From contig JAFPXU010000028.1 in the NCBI GenBank assembly GCA_017394605.1, positions 9,499 through 73,498 of the forward strand: a DNA stretch of 64,000 nucleotides, written 5' to 3'. The stretch is from Clostridia bacterium (GTDB lineage Bacteria; Bacillota_A; Clostridia; Christensenellales; CAG-138). Position numbers and translations under genes: made by a program. The notes below the pieces were generated by a model. It was not told where the DNA came from and ran no database searches. It saw only the letters and a program-made list of their open reading frames with translations. Shown here in pieces: positions 60,421 through 64,000 of this stretch; within the stretch, counting starts at the first letter, position 1, and every line of letters begins with the position of its first letter.

Positions 60421-61626
60421 ATGGAAAAGATCAAAGACAGATTCCTGCGGTATGTTGCCGTTGATACGCAGTCTAAGGACGGCGAGGAACAGGTGCCCAG
60501 CACTAACAAGCAGTTTAAACTTGCGGAGATGCTTGTCAATGAGTTGAAAAACATGGGAGCAGAAGACGTCCGCCTGAGCGATCACTGCTACGTGACTGCT
60601 ACCATTCCCGCCAACAATGGGGAAAGCGCTCCCGTGATCGGACTGATTGCACATATGGATACCTCGGATGCGGCAAGCGGAGCGGACATTCGTCCTGTTA
60701 TCACAGAACAATATGATGGAACGCCGATCCGGATGTCGGACACGAAATATCTGGATCCGTCAGAATTTCCTTCCCTTCTGAGGCATATCGGGGAAACGGT
60801 TATCTGCACGGACGGGACAACGCTGCTCGGAGCGGACGACAAGGCCGGTGTGGCGGAGATTATGCAGGCCGCAGAGCTGCTTCTTAAAGAGGACGCGCCG
60901 AAGCATGGGACTGTCAGGATCGCCTTCACTCCGGATGAAGAGGTGGGGAGAGGCGTGGACTACCTTGACGTGAATCGGTTTGCTGCCGACTTCGCGTATA
61001 CCGTAGACGGGGGAGATCTTGGGGATCTCAGTTATGAATGCTTTAACGCTGCCGGCGCGGAAATTCTGATCGATGGAGTATCCATCCATCCGGGAGAGGC
61101 CAAAGGGAAGATGAAGAACTCGCTTCTGATCGGAATGGAACTGCATTCCATGCTGCCTGTGTTTATGAACCCTGCCGCAACGGAAAAGCGTGAGGGCTTC
61201 TTCCACCTTGACCGGATGAACGGAAGTGTAGAGCGGACAGTCATGAAATATATCGTCAGAGATCATGACAGAAAGCTTTTCGAAGAAAAGAAGAAGCTGC
61301 TGATTTCCGCATGCGAATTCATGAACGAAAAATACGGGCACGGAACCGTGACGCTGAACCTGAAAGACTCCTACTACAATATGATCGAGGTCATGGATAT
61401 GGAAGTCGTAAACAGAGCGATTCGAGCCATGAAGGCAGTCGGTATTGAGCCTGTAATAGAACCGATACGCGGAGGAACGGACGGAGCGAGACTTTCGTTC
61501 ATGGGCCTTCCCTGCCCGAACCTTTGCGCCGGAGGCAACAACTTTCACGGTCCGTACGAGTTTGTAACGGTTGAGACAATGGAAAAAATCACAGAACTCC
61601 TGGTCGAATTGGTGACAGACCGGTAA
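60421..61626 (+). CDS. pepT: Peptidase T (tripeptide aminopeptidase)
   Basis: Removes the N-terminal residue of tripeptides in the cytosol. The 401-residue M20B protein carries the zinc ligands in HMDTSDA, LLGADDKAG, and FTPDEEVGRG, and the PIRGGTDGARLSFMGLPCPN segment typical of PepT. ATG 60421 has an AAGGGG site 7 nt upstream; an in-frame start at 60301 overlaps DegV. LacI-type regulator gene follows after 24 nt. Confidence 0.95.
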   Translation: MEKIKDRFLRYVAVDTQSKDGEEQVPSTNKQFKLAEMLVNELKNMGAEDVRLSDHCYVTATIPANNGESAPVIGLIAHMDTSDAASGADIRPVITEQYDGTPIRMSDTKYLDPSEFPSLLRHIGETVICTDGTTLLGADDKAGVAEIMQAAELLLKEDAPKHGTVRIAFTPDEEVGRGVDYLDVNRFAADFAYTVDGGDLGDLSYECFNAAGAEILIDGVSIHPGEAKGKMKNSLLIGMELHSMLPVFMNPAATEKREGFFHLDRMNGSVERTVMKYIVRDHDRKLFEEKKKLLISACEFMNEKYGHGTVTLNLKDSYYNMIEVMDMEVVNRAIRAMKAVGIEPVIEPIRGGTDGARLSFMGLPCPNLCAGGNNFHGPYEFVTVETMEKITELLVELVTDR

Positions 61627-61650
61627 GAACTTATTTTTCGGAGCATCTGT

Positions 61651-62676
61651 ATGAACATTAGGAAAATAGCGGAACGCGCAGGCGTTTCGGTCGCGACGAT
61701 ATCCCGTGTGCTGAACCATCCGGATCTTGTCTCTCCCGAGACAAGAGAGCGGGTCTATGAGGTCATGAGAGAAAACCAGTATACTCCGAACTGGTTCGCG
61801 CGTAATCTGACTCAGAAGCAGACCAGAACGATCGCGTTCATCTATCCTTCCAATGATTCCACTTTTCTGCAGGCTGTCGCGGACGGAGTCGAGATAGTTG
61901 CCCTCAACAAGAAAAATCTGGTGTTTCTCTGCCACACGAACGGTACCGCAGAAATGGAACAGGAGTATCTGGAATTGATGGTCCAGCGCAACGTAGACGG
62001 GATTATCTTATTCTCCTCCCGCGTGCCACAGGAAAAAATCGATCAGGTGACCGGACTGGGTATTCCATGTGTGCATATCGGCCGCGAGGGAATCGACGCG
62101 GAGAGAAAAAACTGCTATATCAATTATGCGGATGCGGCGGCTAAGCTGACGGAGCATATGATTCAGATGGGCTATTCACAGATCTATCTCCTGCTGGACA
62201 GCATGCTTGTCAATGAAGCGGATGAGATCAAAGAAGGCTTTGAGCATGCGGTTGGGAAGTCGTCGTCCAAACTTGATACCGATGTCTTTGTGGCGGACCG
62301 GTCTGTTCAGGGGGGCATGCTTTTTGCGCATAAGATGATCCAGACCGGGAGATTGCCAAGAGCGTTGATCACATCCTCTGCCAGGCAGGCTTTCGGCGTT
62401 ATGAAAGCTGCGAGACTTGCAGGCATACGAATCCCGGACGATCTGGCGATTGCTTCCATGACGGATTCTTCTGTTTCAACGCTGGTTGATCCTCCGCTGA
62501 CCGCGGTTGACAGACCGGGCAAAAGGCTGGGGATGGTGACAGCCAGAATGCTGTTTGACTGCATTGAGAATCGTGAGTTTGCTGCTCAGAACGCTCAGCA
62601 TGTGGAACTGCTGGCAAAACTTGCGATCCGAAAATCGTGCGGGAACAAGAAATTCATATATGAATTGTTCGAGTGA
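61651..62676 (+). CDS. LacI family transcriptional regulator
   Basis: A 341-residue repressor with an N-terminal LacI helix-turn-helix (NIRKIAERAGVSVATISRVLNHP) and hinge, then a periplasmic-binding-protein-like effector domain (about 60-335). The effector cannot be told from the sequence. It overlaps nothing; its stop is 11 nt before the iron-sulfur flavoprotein gene, so that gene is the natural candidate target or pathway partner. No clear palindromic operator is visible in the 24-nt upstream gap. Confidence 0.93.
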   Translation: MNIRKIAERAGVSVATISRVLNHPDLVSPETRERVYEVMRENQYTPNWFARNLTQKQTRTIAFIYPSNDSTFLQAVADGVEIVALNKKNLVFLCHTNGTAEMEQEYLELMVQRNVDGIILFSSRVPQEKIDQVTGLGIPCVHIGREGIDAERKNCYINYADAAAKLTEHMIQMGYSQIYLLLDSMLVNEADEIKEGFEHAVGKSSSKLDTDVFVADRSVQGGMLFAHKMIQTGRLPRALITSSARQAFGVMKAARLAGIRIPDDLAIASMTDSSVSTLVDPPLTAVDRPGKRLGMVTARMLFDCIENREFAAQNAQHVELLAKLAIRKSCGNKKFIYELFE

Positions 62677-62687
62677 GGAAAACTGAT

Positions 62688-63833
62688 ATGGCTGACTTAT
62701 CTGTGAAGCTCGGAGATCTTGAACTGAAGAATCCTATCATGATTGCCGCAGGCCCGTGGACAAGGGATCCTGCATGTATACAGAGGTATGTTGATGCGGG
62801 CGCCGGCGCAGTCATTACGGAATCCATAACGATGGACGCGGATCAGGCCCCTCGCCCGTATCTGTATCGGAACGGTGAGCAGATATTTAATACCAAGTTG
62901 CATTCGACGCTTTACCTGGAACAGTGGGAAGAACTTGCTTCAGGGATGGATATGCGCGATTGTAAACTGATCTGCAGCATCTGGGGGAGCACCGTCACGG
63001 AGGTCCGGTATCTATCTAATTATGTTCAGCGACTTGGCGCGGATGCCGTTGAATTGAGCCTGTATGCTCCGATCGGGAGCAGAAACCAGGGAATGTGTAC
63101 GTCGCCGGAACATATTGCGGACGTGATTCGGGAAACCATGGAAGCGGTAGATATTCCGGTCATGGTCAAGCTGCCGTACGAGGTGAGCTTTTTCCCGGAA
63201 GTGTTACAGGCAATATATGACGCCGGCGTTAAGACGGTTTCCTCTATTGACGCGCTGCGGGGAATATCCGGAGTAGATATCGAAACCGCGACACCGAACA
63301 TGCCTACCTACGGGGGATACTCCGGCCAGGCAATCAGACCCGTTTCACTCGCGACTACCGCGATGCTGCGGCAGTATACGCCGTTTTATATCTGCGGGTG
63401 CGGCGGGATTCAGAACGCGGAAAACGCGATCGAGCAGATGATGCTCGGCGCAAGCGCGTTTCAGTTTGCTTCGGCATTGTTTAACGGCGGGGAAACGCTG
63501 GTCCGGAACACATTGAATCATCTTCAGAACTGGCTTGACCAGCACCATTATGGAAGCGTGGAAGATATCATCGGGCTTGCGCTTCCCAGAATGTCTGCGT
63601 TTGAGGCGATTCCAATCCGTCCAATTCATGCGATTCTTGAGGACAAGTGTGACAGAAAGGAATGCGATCTATGCAGACAGGGCTGCATTTATCAGGCAAT
63701 TGAATACGTGAAAGGAAAAGGATACCGGATACTGGATGACCGCTGCGAGGGGTGCGGACACTGCATGAGCATTTGCCCCGAGAATAAGATCCGCCTCGGC
63801 GGGATCCCTCCGGTTTCTTACAAGAAACGCTGA
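62688..63833 (+). CDS. Dihydroorotate dehydrogenase-like flavoprotein with ferredoxin domain
   Basis: A 381-residue protein: an FMN-binding TIM barrel like dihydroorotate/dihydropyrimidine dehydrogenases (about 1-315) and a C-terminal domain with two 4Fe-4S cysteine sets (CDRKECDLCRQGC and CEGCGHCMSICP). In this superfamily the base is a Cys or Ser in NxSCPN; here the aligned stretch is SLYAPIG, so the position is Ala. It keeps the glycine-rich phosphate loop CGCGGIQNA. It therefore probably reduces or oxidises another substrate with ferredoxin as electron partner. The start is ATG 62688 with GAGGAAA upstream; GTG 62673 is possible. Confidence 0.85.
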   Translation: MADLSVKLGDLELKNPIMIAAGPWTRDPACIQRYVDAGAGAVITESITMDADQAPRPYLYRNGEQIFNTKLHSTLYLEQWEELASGMDMRDCKLICSIWGSTVTEVRYLSNYVQRLGADAVELSLYAPIGSRNQGMCTSPEHIADVIRETMEAVDIPVMVKLPYEVSFFPEVLQAIYDAGVKTVSSIDALRGISGVDIETATPNMPTYGGYSGQAIRPVSLATTAMLRQYTPFYICGCGGIQNAENAIEQMMLGASAFQFASALFNGGETLVRNTLNHLQNWLDQHHYGSVEDIIGLALPRMSAFEAIPIRPIHAILEDKCDRKECDLCRQGCIYQAIEYVKGKGYRILDDRCEGCGHCMSICPENKIRLGGIPPVSYKKR

Positions 63834-63866
63834 AGACTGATAGATACCTTATAACAAACGAAAAGG

Positions 63867-63905
63867 GGCTGTCTCAAAAAGGAAACGTTTTGAGGCAGTC
63901 TTTTT
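63867..63905 (+). terminator. Terminator after the flavoprotein gene
   Basis: GGCTGTCTCAAAA and TTTTGAGGCAGTC pair with two wobble positions around an 8-nt loop, followed by TTTTT. Confidence 0.85.
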
Positions 63906-63959
63906 CATTGGAAAAGAAGCCAGAATACCAAAGAAGCAGAACCCGGAGGCCCTGCTCTT

Positions 63960-63968
63960 TGGTATAAT
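63960..63968 (+). promoter_or_regulatory. Extended -10 promoter at the window end
   Basis: TGGTATAAT, extended -10, 6 nt before an in-frame GTG at 63975 that stays open to the window edge (eight full codons, VTKLQKEY). The downstream gene is outside the window and cannot be identified. Confidence 0.5.
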
Positions 63969-64000
63969 TTTCTTGTGACAAAACTACAAAAAGAATATAG

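Noticed and set aside
60760..61935. Long minus-strand frame antisense to pepT and the LacI gene
   Set aside because: Both covered genes have clear family matches; the antisense translation shows none.
1..64000. CRISPR arrays, insertion sequences, prophage, tRNA or rRNA genes
   Set aside because: No regularly spaced repeats, transposase, integrase, cloverleaf or rRNA segments were seen on either strand; a tRNA or small RNA could still be missed by eye.

Overview
The window is a dense, almost gap-free stretch of bacterial chromosome. It looks like a member of the class Clostridia (Firmicutes), probably an anaerobe from a gut-like habitat. The evidence is AGGAGG-type ribosome binding sites, DnaD and DnaI-type replication loaders, formate-tetrahydrofolate ligase with FchA, secA followed by prfB, a Gx-transporter/NusG-II pair, 4Fe-4S-containing oxidoreductases and many peptidases. 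No rRNA, tRNA, insertion sequence, prophage or CRISPR array was seen. Species or family cannot be named from the sequence alone.

Layout, left half. 1-3.2 kb: lon and a membrane-anchored thermonuclease. 3.2-6 kb: a three-gene minus-strand operon (PF00756-type esterase, second esterase, ATP-grasp ligase) whose pathway I do not recognise. 6-9.8 kb: a heterodimeric ABC exporter. 10-13.1 kb: a glutaredoxin-like protein and the TldD/TldE protease pair. 13.2-19 kb: DegV, an aldo/keto reductase with ferredoxin domain, a MATE exporter, GtrA and peptidase U32. 19-23.5 kb: Tex, an FRG-domain protein overlapping it tail to tail, an RsbW/RsbV-like switch pair and a YbaK-type deacylase. 23.6-29.2 kb: a folate one-carbon operon (fhs, fchA, folD, folT, folC fused to 5-formyl-THF cyclo-ligase). 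29.2-34.9 kb: a BMP-type nucleoside ABC importer followed by thymidine kinase.

Layout, right half. 35-38.9 kb: minus-strand ddl, murF, an acyltransferase and a TSCPD protein. 39.2-42.5 kb: an exported M3-like peptidase, a TrmN6-like methyltransferase and a membrane-anchored cohesin-like protein. 42.5-48.3 kb: minus-strand secA-prfB, then a ModE-like regulator, dapF and a HAD phosphatase. 48.4-52.4 kb: an unknown protein, a metallo-hydrolase, and a DAG-kinase/DUF5711-like/CvpA operon. 52.5-59.3 kb: NusG-II and Gx-transporter genes, a sigma-region-2 protein with a membrane anchor, DnaD, DnaI, RsmI, PepF and a small acidic protein. 59.5-63.8 kb: a second DegV, peptidase T, a LacI regulator and a dihydroorotate-dehydrogenase-like iron-sulfur protein.

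The best candidates for something new are: (1) the folate operon, where FolD has lost the Lys and Gln needed for its cyclohydrolase step while a separate cyclohydrolase (FchA) sits next to it, and where FolC is fused to a cyclo-ligase; (2) the ATP-grasp/two-esterase operon; (3) the LacI-linked flavoprotein that lacks the catalytic Cys of the dihydroorotate dehydrogenase family; (4) a sigma-2-like domain tethered to the membrane; (5) several genes whose start codon lies 6-7 nt after a -10 box, suggesting leaderless mRNAs. All start choices, promoters and terminators were read by eye, with no database search.
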